Assembly: GCA_033063855.1 (NCBI GenBank)
Contig: CP093830.1
Location: forward strand, 8,680,854-8,744,853
Source of the DNA: Smittia aterrima
Taxonomy: Eukaryota; Arthropoda; Insecta; Diptera; Chironomidae
DNA length: 64,000 nt
Direction of reading: 5' to 3'
The number at the start of each line of letters is the position of its first letter. The first letter of the stretch is position 1. This document shows, in pieces, positions 1 to 12,627 of this stretch. The notes under the pieces were generated by a model that did no database searches, was not told the origin of the DNA, and saw nothing but the letters and a program-made list of their open reading frames with translations. Made by a program: the position numbers and the translations under genes.

Positions 1-279
1 CCGAGAGTATTTGAGAGTACAGTTTGATGAGAGGTTCACTTCTTCTTAAACCACAATGATCTTTTGTCCAAAGTGATTTTCTGAAAGAAAAAGATAAAGC
101 ATGGATTTAGTGAATAATCTCATTTTAAAGACTTAATTGGATGTGCTCTTGTCTTTACCTGCTTGCAAGTCTATTATATACAGTGTAATGTAGTCCGTCG
201 GTTAGTTTCCAGTCTTTGCTTTTACCACATGACTTCTTCGTTGTTTGGCTTAAATATGTTAAAGGTTAAGAACAAACTT
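1..279. other. Downstream flank of the YGPP-protein gene
   Basis: AT-rich sequence after the stop at 280-282. I see no gene here; it probably contains the 3' UTR of the minus-strand gene. Confidence 0.5.
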
Positions 280-3200
280 TTAGGCTTTAAATTCATAAGC
301 GATTGATTTCTGAATCTCAAGTCCATAATTGTTGTCAAGAATGCTCGGAAGCGTCACATAGTTCTCTTTTGACATTTTCACCTTCATCGAATGATAAATG
401 TCGTAAGCTTTTGGATTCACTGCCAATGGCTTCACCGCCGATGCTTCACCGGAGAAGTCTGAAAAATGATTGGGTGGACCATATTCGGGAAGAATGTTTT
501 GAGGATGATAAGTGGGATAATCACTTAAAGGTTTAAAGGGAGGGACACGGTTATCGGAAAGAGGAAGATGATTGAAACTTTGTTGGTCGCTGTACTGGCC
601 GACAGTCTTCATTGGCTTGTATGGAAGATCTTTCAAAATTTGTGCTAGCACATCGTTCGCTTCCTGGCTCGAAGAAGATGAAAATCCATCTAGAAAACGA
701 TTGAATAAACCGACAGTGACAAAATACGAGTCGATAATTTCCATAACGTTGAGAGAGGATGATGGGAAAGGGAAAAGAAGCTTTTTGCGTTTTCTCCCAC
801 AGATGCTCGAGAAAATTCCAAGCAATCCAACTTATTTTTTTTATCTTGGATAAAAGAAGCTTTTCAAGCAGTGGATAAAGAATGAGATTTTGCCCTGCGG
901 CTCCGATGTTTTTCTGCTTGAAGAGGTCAACGAGTAAAGAATCTGACAAGATTATCTTGAGTTCAGTGCGCTTCCATCGTATGTCGGAATTACCATAAAA
1001 TCTTCTTCATTTGCATTAAACATTCTGAAATGTCATTTGCTACACTCGATGCATGTTACGAAATGCTTTGGCTTTAGCTTAAAAGACAAATGTCTGGTTT
1101 TAAATGAACGAGACCACTCACATGTGAGAAATGACGTGCATGTGAAGCTTTTAAATTTTAATGAAGCAGAATTGTTAAGACGAAGAAGCTTCTGATGAAC
1201 CACACCTGACGCTGAACTAGAATTTATTAATAAAATATTCCCTATCTTCCGTGTGGCAATAAAAGTCACTGGAGACACTTTAATGGAAAACGACGTGCAC
1301 AAGTTTTCTGCATTCGAGTGGAGAAAATGTGGAAACTTTGATGTCGACTACAAAAGAACATCATCGAGATTAGCCATCAACAGCTCTTGAGAAACTCTTG
1401 AGTCAGAAACTCGGGATTTGTAATCAAAGGTGGTAATTACATTTTCCTCTGAATTTCCTTTGCTTTTCTCATGAAAACATTAAAACCTCCGGATTTTCCG
1501 CTCACTGCGTTCACTCTAAGCGCATAAATTACACGAAAGGAAATCGAGGAGAGTTCGCGTGAATGTAAGGCGTTTGTGATTATTTCGTCTCAGGCAATTT
1601 CACTGTCATTGACTTTAAGTAGATACTTAAATTTTATAACCGTGCAACAACATTCTCGGGTTCTATTTGCATAAACAGATGAAATTCTGCTCCCGCGCTC
1701 TATTGACGAAAGTCATCGTTTCTCTGAATGTTATTTAAGTGGAACATTTTCAATGAAAACGAGGGAAAAGCGGGAATTGATATTGCGAGATAGCAAACAT
1801 CGTCGCTTGAAGATAACTCCAAAACGAGTGGCAATCAGAAAGCTCAATGGTTGTTGTCATATTTGATATTTCCAACTGGTACTTTAGATCGTTGCGAAAG
1901 CTTCTCAAGATGAAAATGAACTTCCGATTACTTGAATATGTACTTGTCCGGATTTGAGTCTATTGTCGTGCTTGAGATCGTCGGAAACGCAATTGTTTCA
2001 GTTTGGTGCTTAGGATTTGTCATTGAAATATCGTAATATTTTTTTATTCTTTTTCCATGCCACTTACCGTTGTAACTTGGAGCTCCGTAAGATGAGTGAG
2101 GCTCTTCAACGTACGATACTTCTGGGGCAGCTTCGTGATGATGGTGACCTTTTGGTGGGCCATAAGAGTTGAGGACAACTGCTGGTTTCACGTCGTAACC
2201 TCCATCGTAGTTTGACTCTGGGATGTTGTATGAGTAGCTTGGACCTTCTTGACTTGCGTAAGCTAAAATTTAATTTAAGTAATTTCTTGTAAATTGAAGA
2301 AATTAATTAATTTACATTGTCCATGAGATTGTTGTCCATGTCCTTGTTGTCCATGTCCATGAGATTGTTGTCCATGTCCTTGTTGTGCATGAGATCCTGA
2401 ATCTCCTCCGCTGCTATGACCGCTTGAACTTCCACTGCTGCTAGCACTGCTTCCACTGCTTAAATGAGCGATTTGCGAAGATGATCCGCTGCTCAATTGT
2501 CCAATTTGTTTTGATGATCCGCTGCTGAGTTGACCAGCTTGATTAGCTGAACTGGTGCTGCTGCTTCCACTGAGATGAGCGACTTGATTTGATGATGACG
2601 AGGATGATGAAGCAGATAACTTTGAGATTGAACCAGCTGATCCGGCAGATAATCCAGAAATCGACTTTGCAATTCCTGATGAGAATCCACTGAAAGCTCC
2701 TCCCAACGAATGTCCAATCGAACTATGAAAATGAAAAAGGTAAAATCCTCTTTTCAAATCGAAAGTTTTAAACTCACTTTGACCCGTGATCTGATGATCC
2801 GTAACCGCCTGATGTTCCATATCCACCACCCGACTCTGGCTTAACCAAATGAGCTGATGAGATAATATTATGACCAGCATCGGACACTGCGTCGCCACCC
2901 GTAGCAATCAACTGAAAAAGATTTAGTTTTTTTCATCGTAAGCAAATGTTGGTGAATGTTTGATTTTATGCTCGAACTCACTTTGCCTCCGCTCGAAACC
3001 AAGTAACCACTTCCTTTGATCAGTTGACCCTTCAATGACACAACACCGCCTGCAATTGCTTTCACAGCTTGCAGCAGTGTGTTGATAATTGACTTCTTCA
3101 GTTCACCGCCATCAAACGACTTTGAGTCCTAAAGATGAAGAGCTATCTTTAAAAACTGTTTGATGTATCACGAAAAATATCGCATTCGTGATTCAGTCAA

Positions 3201-6200
3201 TCAAAAAAATTTAATTTCAGTCGCAAAATGCGAAACTATCCCTGAAGCTACTGAGTTGAATTATTTGTGCAAATTTAAATTCACTGAATGTGCGATGAGT
3301 TTCGTGATGAACTAGACTCGGAAGCTTCATTATCGGTCAAAACAAAAACAAAAAATCGATTCGGCTAGTCGAGCGGATGCCGCAAATTTAACAAATTTAA
3401 TGATGCAACTCGAGAGTCTAGAGCTTTCAATACTTTTTCTCGTTAAATTTGAATTGAAAAGTTCTTTACAAGGAAGAGCAGGAGACAGGAAATTAGTTTT
3501 TTTCAATGAAAGAATCGAACAATAAAGTTTGATTTGCAATATTCATGGTAAGAAGCTTTGCATTCATGATGCGATTGTGGAAAAAAGTTTACGATTCAAT
3601 TTATCTCGCTCATGACGATGTCAGAAGTAATTGATGGCTCTACAAACCGAGTTAACAGAATGTTGTGACATGATGTAAAATATTTAATTGTGTTCGAGTT
3701 TTTATTAAACTCAATAAAGCTTACGTGATGTGGTTCTTCGAAGTCGCTGGCACTGGAGGCAACATTATGAGAGTAAGTGTGGGTGTGAACATCATTGTCC
3801 TGGGAATGTCCTCCTGATGAAGAGCCGCTGCTTCCTGATGACAATGACGCTGATGCGCTGAATGCGCTCTTTTGAATATTCTACAGGATTCGTGACACAC
3901 TTAGAAAGATAAACAGTTAAAGGAGATAAATTGAAACTTACGGCGAGAGCACCGTTGAGCAATGAGAAGCCAGCACGTTTCACTCTTGTGTTGTCCTCAA
4001 GGGAGTCTTGTGAGAAAGCAACAGGTAGCAACGAAAGGATGACAAAGCAAGCAATCTAAAAGTTTAACAAATGACTCCATTAGATTTCACTCCATGCGAG
4101 AATCCTCAGCTATCGATTCATGAAAGCTCTCTCTGTGTGTCTTCACAAACATTAAGTTCTCCATAAAAGTCTTTTGCATGAAAGGTTTCAATTACATTTC
4201 GAGGGCACTTGGGCGAAACTTCTCAGACACAAACTCCTTTCGCAGACTCGTTAAAATAAATTGGTAAACGACGTGAAGGGAAAGCTCAACGAAAAGCCGA
4301 CATTGCTCTTAATCACTAACAGGCTTTAAAATACATTTCAATAAATATCCAAGGCTCTCATTTAACAAATTTATGGAATATCCTTACGGTCGATGAAATC
4401 CAAAGGTGGAAAAAAGTTTCCAAACTAAAATGTATTGTTGAGCGTGAACAAGAAAACTTTACCGATTTAGATTCGAGACAAACTAAAGATTTTGATACAG
4501 AGATTAAGTGAACGACGTGCATGAGAAGAGGAAAACTTTTGGGCGCTTCCGGGTGTTTCCTAAAACTTTGAAGATAATTGAAAAATATCTCACGACCGAA
4601 AGACATTGATATCGTGTGTCATCAGAGAAATCCCGCAATGACATCACATCTAGTCTCTTTAACCCACATATTCACAGTTCACACAAAGCGGAATTTCATA
4701 ATTAACAATTTTTGAATTGGAAATTAATCGCCGCGAGCTATGATGCAACATAGCCCACTTTATTAACAATATTAATTTAACATTTAACATCAAACGCGCT
4801 TTTATGCTCAGAAGTGATGCGATTATTTGTTTTCTAATTCACTAAGCATTTCCGATCAAGCTGGAAATTTCCAAATGAATGAGCTCAGTTGAATGCGTTG
4901 GTTTTAATTCAAGTCGTAAGCTAAACTCTTGTTAGATAGTTCAAGGAGTTTCGTAATTAAATCAAGTCTTGCTCTGATTTTAGTCCTTGAGATTCCGAAT
5001 CGAAAAGTAGTTCGATTGAATGGAAAGGAGATTAATTTCTCATAGCAGGTTTTGTGCTCGTAATAACTCAATTTAATTGAAAAAATTGTAAACGAGTTAA
5101 GTGACCGCTTGAGCGTAAGAAGAACAACCGAAAAAAAAACCGAAATTTTGTATCAAACGTATGATCATTACCTTTCACTACCAGATTTGTTGAATTTCGT
5201 AAGTTGTTTCATTTTTTTTGGCGTCAAATTATGCAACCGTTCATTCACATGATGCAAATTCAATCTAAGAAAGCTCTTTCTTTCCAAGCGAGCAAGAGCC
5301 TAAACAAAAAAACTTAAATGTCGACCGAATACCCATGCAAATCAACAAAGGGAGAGATAATGTTTGTTTTTGCTTAATATGTTCCGTTTCAAACGTTGTA
5401 TCAACATCTCACAAGATCTAATTGTAGATAATTAGTGGCCGAACTAATTGTAGTTCACAATGCATTCGATTCATTACCATACGTTACAGTCGTTAAAAAC
5501 CACAGCCGAAAAAAACAGCAAGCGAATCATTTTAACAAAGGAAAGTCAAATGTTTGGCAAGAGAGAAACTCGAAGATTTTACGGTGGACGCGCGTGTGCA
5601 TGCGAGAGAAAAGTCTTCCGAAAAAGTCTTTACGAAATCAGATTAATTGGATCGAAACGTTGAGATAAATTAAATGGCAATCATGCAATGAGTTTTGGCC
5701 TTGTTCAATTGGAGACACAAAGTCATTTTTCAATTACTTATAATGCATGCGCCTTCTTGCACATTGCGACGACGGCCTTGCTGCTACTTTTGCAATGATA
5801 ATGTTAGCTTAGCTTTGCTAAGGTGCCAAGAAATGTTCTTTCTCTTTTCAACTGCAATGTCGACGTGAAGGAGCTTAAGCTTTGAGACAACTTTTCTATC
5901 ACGTTCAGCTTGTTTCATACTTTTCGAGTCAAAGCGCTCGCATGTCAATAAAAATGAGACTCCCCCGCTTTAAAAAGTTTTTATGTTGAATAATAATTTT
6001 GTTTTTGAGAAGATTTTATAAAATGTTTATACAGCCTTTTCTTTTTGGGAGCTTTAGCGTCACGTGAAATTTCACAAATGAAAAAAATGTTTGTGTAACA
6101 ACGAACGAGCAATTATCATCTCAAATGATTGTCAAATTAAATGAATCGTCACAGCAAATACGATAAACACGAAGACTTAATTGCTTCCTCTATAAAGCGA

Positions 6201-6406
6201 TTCATCCAAGCCACGTCATTCTTAATTTGAGCTCCTCTTCTCCGTTTGTGTAACGAAATCCTCCTCGCGCAGTTTTTCGAATAATTTTCACTTTCATTTC
6301 GCATTTACGACGAACATTGATGGATGTGAAGCATCTTGCACGACACGTTTTCCATCTCAGACCGTTAACAAATTATTCTATCACAACACGAGCTAATTAC
6401 CTTCAT
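280..6406 (-). CDS. Secreted Ser/Gly/His-rich protein with YGPP/YGAP motifs (cuticle- or matrix-like, family not recognised)
   Basis: Eight coding exons (5'->3'): 6406-6401, 4055-3942, 3880-3725, 3128-2982, 2911-2778, 2722-2316, 2262-2068, 689-280. They join with canonical GT..AG and matching phase to 523 codons (522 aa). The first exon encodes only Met-Lys; exon 2 continues a hydrophobic signal peptide (IACFVILSLLPVAFS) and then a dibasic VKR. Next come a Ser/Gly/His segment, a hydrophobic Ala/Gly/Val-rich stretch (LLQAVKAIAGGVVSLKG, then LIKGSGYLVSS), a Ser-rich region with repeated SSGSSSQIAHLS-like units and an HGQQ-rich end. Exon 7 carries SYGPP, a HHHH run and SYGAP; the last exon carries EYGPP. 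YGPP/YGAP and Gly/Ser repeats are common in insect cuticle and chorion proteins, so an extracellular structural role is inferred. A TCAGTT initiator-like site lies at 6510-6515. The least certain point is the last exon, after a 1.4-kb intron: its phase fits and its motifs match. Confidence 0.72.
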
Positions 6407-8895
6407 TTTGAATTATTGTCACCTCCGAATGTCTTGGACTAAATAACAGTGGCACACGAAGCACAGAAATCTCCGAAAAACACAACTTTACGCAAAAACA
6501 CTTCGTGGAAACTGAAGTGAACTTTACAATATTTTTTACTTCGGCGTTTTTAACATAAAACAACTCTCACTTTCAAAAAAATAAAATAGAAATTTTTTCT
6601 TTGCCGCTCGTTTCTTTCTTTAGTATCAGTCGATATGGTATCTTCTTCTCTTTCGTTTATCGTTCGTTTACGATATGATGATGATGCTCCTTGGGGCGCG
6701 ACTGCGGTTTGTCGATGCCGGTAATGATCAAAACTTATTGTTTTCTACTTTGAGGCTTTTGCCGGATTTAAATTCAGCTGAACAGAAACTGATCTCAAAC
6801 AGAAATGCGACCTTTTCGTCTGAAGAAACAAACTCGGTTTAAATGAAAACTTTTTCTTTACCATTACTTATAAACATGTACATTTTACTGCTCATGAAGC
6901 TTGTTGGTTGAGAGAGGTGGCAGACATTTTTTTTCGTTGATTTTTTAATTTCAATCAATCCATCTAATCGCATTCAAACGTGTTTACGCGTAAGAGTAAT
7001 TTGTACTTCACCGAATCTAATCGATGATTAGTGGAGATAGAAAGGTGGTGAGTTAGTTTTTTCTTGTTCGATCAAGAGAGCGCGGCACGTGTAGCTATTG
7101 TTTGTTCATAATCCTTTCCGGTCATTGTTAGTTCTTAGATAAGAATGAAACATTTTCCTGAAAGAAGTCAACCTTATCACACATTCGTTGATTGATAAAC
7201 TTGAGAAATCTGGGCCAAACTTGACTGATTGCTTTCGAGTTAAATGATAAAACTTGAACGACATCAAAACTTTCAAGGCTAATCATTAATCCCGGTCCAG
7301 TTTGATCACTTTTCTCTGTCATTATCTGAACCAGCAAGCGACACTCGTGATAATTGAAATATCTGAAACGCGTGGCTCCGTGTCGTTTGCCCACAGTCAC
7401 ATAAAAAGTTGCATGAGCTTCCAATTTGGCAATTGCGCTCTCATGCTTTGTGATGATGAAACTATCAAAAAAATGAAAGAAAAGTTATTTGCAAAACCAA
7501 CCAACTTTAATAAATCAAGAGTGAAAAAACCCGGAGAAGTTGTTTCTTTCATTAAATTCGATCTTTATTTTTTTTTCAATTTCTCAGTTTATGTTATAAA
7601 ACACATTAGATTCACTTTTTTTCTCCGTTAAAAATCGAGAGGAGATTAGACATTTGGGTTAGGCCACGAAAAATAACTACCGAACAAATAAACGACTTTC
7701 GATCGGCTACTTCTTAGAATCGAGAGAGGAATTGCATAACTGCGAACGCAGTATGATTGTCCGACATCGAGTGTTAGATCATAATTAGAAAGAAAATTAA
7801 ATATTCGAAAGTATGAAGCTTCCCCTTCACTCAAATAATTAGTTAAATTTTCGTCACTTGTAAAACAAATGTCGCAGAAGAAGAAGAATGAAGCGCTTTT
7901 GACTTTCATTAACATTTTCCGGGCAAATCCCAAGCTCATCTCTATTCAAAAATATCTTAATTCCTTTTAAGAAAATCACGTTCTACCTCATTCGAGAAGA
8001 CTCATCCGCCACTTGAAATCTCAGGTTGATTTAATTGCTTTTTATGACAAGATTATATTGCAGACAACTTGAGGGAACAAGAGCGGCTCCTTTTGAAAAG
8101 CCGTAAAAATTATTTTCGTCCCAGCAGGAGAGATGAACAGCGGCAGGTAAAGTGACGTCGAGCCATAATTGGGTTAAATTGTCACAAGAAGAAAAACATT
8201 TTTACCGAAATGAGAGTACTTGAGGGATTTGAAATGACGTAAATCAGCGAAGAAAGACAAGAATCCATAAAATTTCACTGTTGTACTTAGACACCCACAA
8301 TCATGAGTTCAACAGGTGCCATATCAGGTACAATTTTGACAAATTGAAACATCTTCGTGGATGAGAGAGCATGTGAGCGAGTTTCTTTTAAAACACCGGG
8401 GTTGAGTTCACAACGAATTTTAATCTGCAAAAAATGTTTTTCACTTGAATCAAGATTCGTAGCACGTTTTGATTTTTCAGTGACGGCTAAACTCAAACAT
8501 TTATAAGACACAAAGTTTGTTAAATGCTTTGAAAGGGGCAGCGGCTAGTTAGGAAAGAAAAAAGTTTATGACCCACCTTGTTTCTTTCAACTACAAACGA
8601 AGAATAACAGCCGCGCGTGTAAACAAACCTTGCTTGTGTTTAAGTTTTGCCGCTTCTTGCTGTAGATGTTTAGTGCTGTTCGTTGTCTCAAAGCGGATTG
8701 TTATGTTTGGAGTAGAAAAGTTTCAAGACGCAAAGTGAATAGAAGTCATGAGAAGATTTAATATTAACAGAGAGATAAGAAGTTTTAAGTTGTGAATCAA
8801 ACAAGTTCGTCTTCTTTGCTGTTATTACTGTTGATGTTGAGTGAAAGTAAAACATTGGAGTGTTTGGTAATAGAGATTTAGCCAGGAACATCGTC
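6407..8895. other. Intergenic region between divergent genes (YGPP protein and spz)
   Basis: Upstream flank of both the minus-strand YGPP-protein gene and plus-strand spz. The first 100-150 bases next to 6407 are probably 5' UTR and promoter of the former. Open frames here (for example 7128-7424 and 7302-7631) lack splice structure, signal peptides or recognisable motifs. Nothing else seen. Confidence 0.5.
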
Positions 8896-9917
8896 ATGGA
8901 AATAAGATTTAACATTTGTGTTATTCTACTCGTGACAGTTCAACACGTAAGTTTATGAATAATTCTCGAGTTGCGGAGAAGCTTATTAGAATATTTTGAA
9001 GGTCGTGATTTCATTCTGAAATAAATGTTTGCACACTTCTCTGTCAAATTTGAAAGCAAACTCAAAATTGATTATTTTCAGATTGTACTTTCGGTCCCGA
9101 TACCGCAATCTACCAACAGACGAAGTTATGATGTGGTAAGTAATCTTTGCTATGAGTAAATCAACAAGTGTTAAGAACCAACATTTATTCTTCATTCAGC
9201 GAACGTTCAGGAACGACACTCTTATGTCACGTTCAAGGAGAATCGACTTGGATATCATTCGTAGAAGAAACGCAGACAACGACCAGAATAACAAGGCAAT
9301 GATTTTAATTGCTAATTCAACACAAGACTGTGGTGACACATTCTGCACAGCTGATCCAAATTATCCAATAGCCTTCATAACTTCTCTGGATTTAGAAAAG
9401 TATGAGCATCTCTTCGTCGATGATTTTGTTGACAACTTCTCCGTACGCTTCGATGCCGATGAGAGTGGTTTGTGTCAGAGTAGGAAGCGGTTGATTCATC
9501 CTAAGAAAGGACAGACCATTCAGAATACTTGGTTGACGATAGTCAACGATGACAAGAAGTATAAGCAAGGAGTTCTTGTAGAAGAATGCCTGTAAGTATT
9601 TTTTTTTTTTGGTGCTTGTGAGTACCATCGGATATTAATTGTCTGTGATTTCATAATATGTACAACTTTCTGCTTTTAGAAATGCGCATTTGCCGTGTGA
9701 ATATTCACAAAACTTCCCGCTAGGCGTTGAATCGAAATGCAAACAGCAATACGTTTACCGAAGTCTGTTGGCCATCAACCAAGACGGCAAACCTGTTATG
9801 GAACATTTCCAATTCCCATCCTGTTGCAAATGCATGGTCACGTCGAACAGATCGTTTAGTCGTTTCGGTGACAGCAGCGATGACGAGCGAAAGGATCGGC
9901 TGATATTAGCATCGTGA
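8896..9917 (+). CDS. spz: Spätzle, Toll-receptor ligand precursor (cystine-knot cytokine)
   Basis: Four exons, 8896-8946, 9082-9135, 9200-9591 and 9680-9917, join in frame to 245 codons (244 aa). An N-terminal hydrophobic signal peptide (FNICVILLVTVQHIVL) precedes a basic prodomain with two cysteines (DCGDTFC). The C-terminal region has the seven-cysteine Spätzle pattern: GLCQS, EEC, LPCEYS, SKCKQQ and SCCKC, with the YPKKG-like block as HPKKG and a TW.TIVNDD block. It aligns by eye with Drosophila Spätzle itself better than with Spz2-6. In the family, a serine protease releases the C-terminal dimer, which activates Toll in antifungal/Gram-positive immunity and dorsoventral patterning. The likely cut here is after SVR (residue 118), leaving a mature part of about 126 residues; that site is inferred. 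A polyadenylation signal AATAAA is at 10183-10188. Confidence 0.95.
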
Positions 9918-12627
9918 GTTGGCTTTTCGCAAGCGCTCTTCACTCTCACCGCGCGTTCCTTCTCTTATCGATTAGTGCAAATCAACTGTAAATAATTTTA
10001 TTTGATGTCAAATTAACGATCGTCAATTAAGCGCTGCATTTGACATAAAAAGAAACCTCATTAAGCGAGAGGCGAAGTTTTCGAAAGACTGAGTGATATT
10101 GTTAATCGAACAAAAAAATATATTTTGTTTCATAAAAATTGTAAGAATTTAAGTATTTATAACAGTCATAAAAGTTAAACATAATAAACATATGGCCAGC
10201 ATATGAGGAATTTGGCTTCAGTTGCGCGCGGAATTAAACGTAAGAAATGATTTGATTTGTTTTCTTTTTTACAGTAACGATCTTTTTCCATCTGTTGGAC
10301 TATAGTCAAACTAAAATTGAGATTTATTTAGCAGAAAATTGTGATCAGCGGCATTGCCACTCTGATACAATCAAGTAAATGAACTAAGAAGCTTTGAGTG
10401 CGTGGGTGCGATTCAATGATTTCTGGACTAGAGAGAAAGCTCGGGTGATTACAATAAGACTTTTGGTGATAGCAAAATCGTACACAATGGGGATTTTCCG
10501 ATGGTACACTCTCGTGCCATCACGACCATGATGTTTAATATCTCCCAAATGCTATTAAGTTCTTCCACATTAAAATCGTATTGTCCATCAAAAAGCCACA
10601 TGCCGCATGTGACATGAGATATTATTGACCCATTATCTCGCTATCTCTCTTTTGTCAAATAAAATAATTTAAAATGATTTCAAAAAGGCGATGTCAATAA
10701 AATGTTTTATAGGAAATGAAATCACATTAAATTTACACACTTATCTAGTGTGAAGATGATTTGATATTGAGTCATGAAAGTTGCACATTTAGGCAATAAC
10801 TCATTTAAGAAATCTATGCGATTTGAAATGACATGTCGTCTTCAGATTTACACAATGATATTCACATTCGAAAGACATCAAATTTCACATGTGCTTAGTC
10901 TTAATTATACGTGCTCTGTGACTTCTCATTATCATGAGTCGTGCCGTTGTCGTCTTTGTGATTGAGTTTGTCAGCATATCATCTTTGTAATGTTGTCTCC
11001 TCACAGAAGCAGCTCGTCTGGTAAAGGAAAAACGGAAATCGTTAAGCATTCAATGATGAATTGATAACAAACCTCAGTTTTCTGCTGTGGCTTCGTTGAA
11101 ATTTGCTGCTTGCGTCTTGTACTGATGTAGGTTGTACTCGTGTTTATGCGATGCAAATGGGAGTTCTCTTCCAAACCTTCAACGACACGTTCATTTCATG
11201 ATAAGAATGTATAAAGAAAATTTTATCACGAAAATATTTAAACTCGAACATTGCGATTTATAAATAGAGACATCGCCAACGAAGCAAACATAAAGAAGCT
11301 CTTTTTCAAAACAGAATAAATAAAATGGAAACGAAAGCAGTAAAATATCTCTCCTTAAGCGATTTGTTTTTTTCTAAATGACGTCACTTCCGAAAAACAC
11401 TTCTAAGGGAGGAAAACACACAATAGCACAAGCCAATATGATTTATGAGGGTTCAGTTCTTGTGTGTCTAGGGATGAGAATTTCCTTGAATCTGTTGATG
11501 TGACGTAGACATTTTTATTACTGCTCATAACACTCAATTTATATGAACGGCAATCAAACGTCACTTCCGAACGTTTCATTGTCATCTTTGTTTCACTTGA
11601 AAAGCTCACGTGCGACGAAAAGCTTTATCTCAAAGCAAAAGCTTTTTAATGAACTGTGAAACAGAGTTCACATTATTTATTGAGTGAACCCGCGGATTTG
11701 TTTGTGGAACGACCGGAATGTTTTCTCATTTTCTTCTGATTTTTATGGCCAATTTTCAGTAAATAAAAAAATCTTACAGTCGCTGCGGGGCACAAGAAAA
11801 AGATTTCCTTGGATACCAGAAATTCCGTTTTGCGTGGGAGCCTCTGATAAATATTCGGTCATGTGTAAAATTTAAGACGATCTCAATTATTTCTTGCACA
11901 CTTCAAAATAATTTTGGGGAATAGCGTTGAATGAATGAAACGCGTTTCATTTCCGCTCATCCGAATAAAAGCTTTTTTTAAATAACGACCTTGCGAGAGA
12001 CTGTGCAAAGGTTTGTTTATTTACTAAAAAACTCAAAGAGTCTTTTGATTTATGAAAAATCCTTTCAAGCACTCAAAAATCGAGTCCATTTCAAGTGATT
12101 CCACTTTGTGTGGCATTCGATAAAAGAAGAAGAATCCTAAGTAAAGGATTACTTACAAAACTTCAAACGTGTCCCTTTCAAACTTTTCATCAAAAATTAC
12201 AAAGAGCCTTTGTCCAAACGATGGAGGGAATCGCCTCAAGGAACTCGAAACGAAATTGTTTCTTGTTTATTTCCATTTTCAAAGCATCACGATGATTTGA
12301 TTAAAGTAAAATCGTTTTCACCTTTTTCTAGTCCGTCCATCGAGAAAGTTCAACCGAAAAAAAAACGAGCGAGTTCCGATTCGGACGGCAACCAAAAACG
12401 ATTATGCAATCTATTGCGAAACACAATTACTGTCCCACACACAAAGTTGCTCAAACGATATGATTGGACGTAATAAAGTCGAAAGGATATCCTTACTAAC
12501 AACCATGCTGTTAAGCGACAACAAAGCGTTATAACGAGAAATTAAGATAAAACAAATAAACTGGAAGTGAGCGGCGGGACAAAGATGAAACTTGAAGAGC
12601 CAAACAGAAAAGTAAGTCTCATTATGT
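9918..12627. other. Intergenic region between convergent spz and RYamide-type receptor
   Basis: Contains the 3' UTRs of spz (AATAAA at 10183-10188) and, at the far end, of the minus-strand receptor. The open frames at 10774-10965, 12095-12295 and 12210-12473 look like chance frames in AT-rich DNA. No gene or repeat is recognised. Confidence 0.5.

Noticed and set aside
5435..5668. 77-codon plus-strand open frame
   Set aside because: No signal peptide, domain, splice structure or codon regularity; it lies in the long first intron of the YGPP-protein gene.
12095..12473. Two overlapping plus-strand frames of 66 and 87 codons
   Set aside because: Overlapping frames in AT-rich DNA downstream of the receptor; composition is basic and random-looking.
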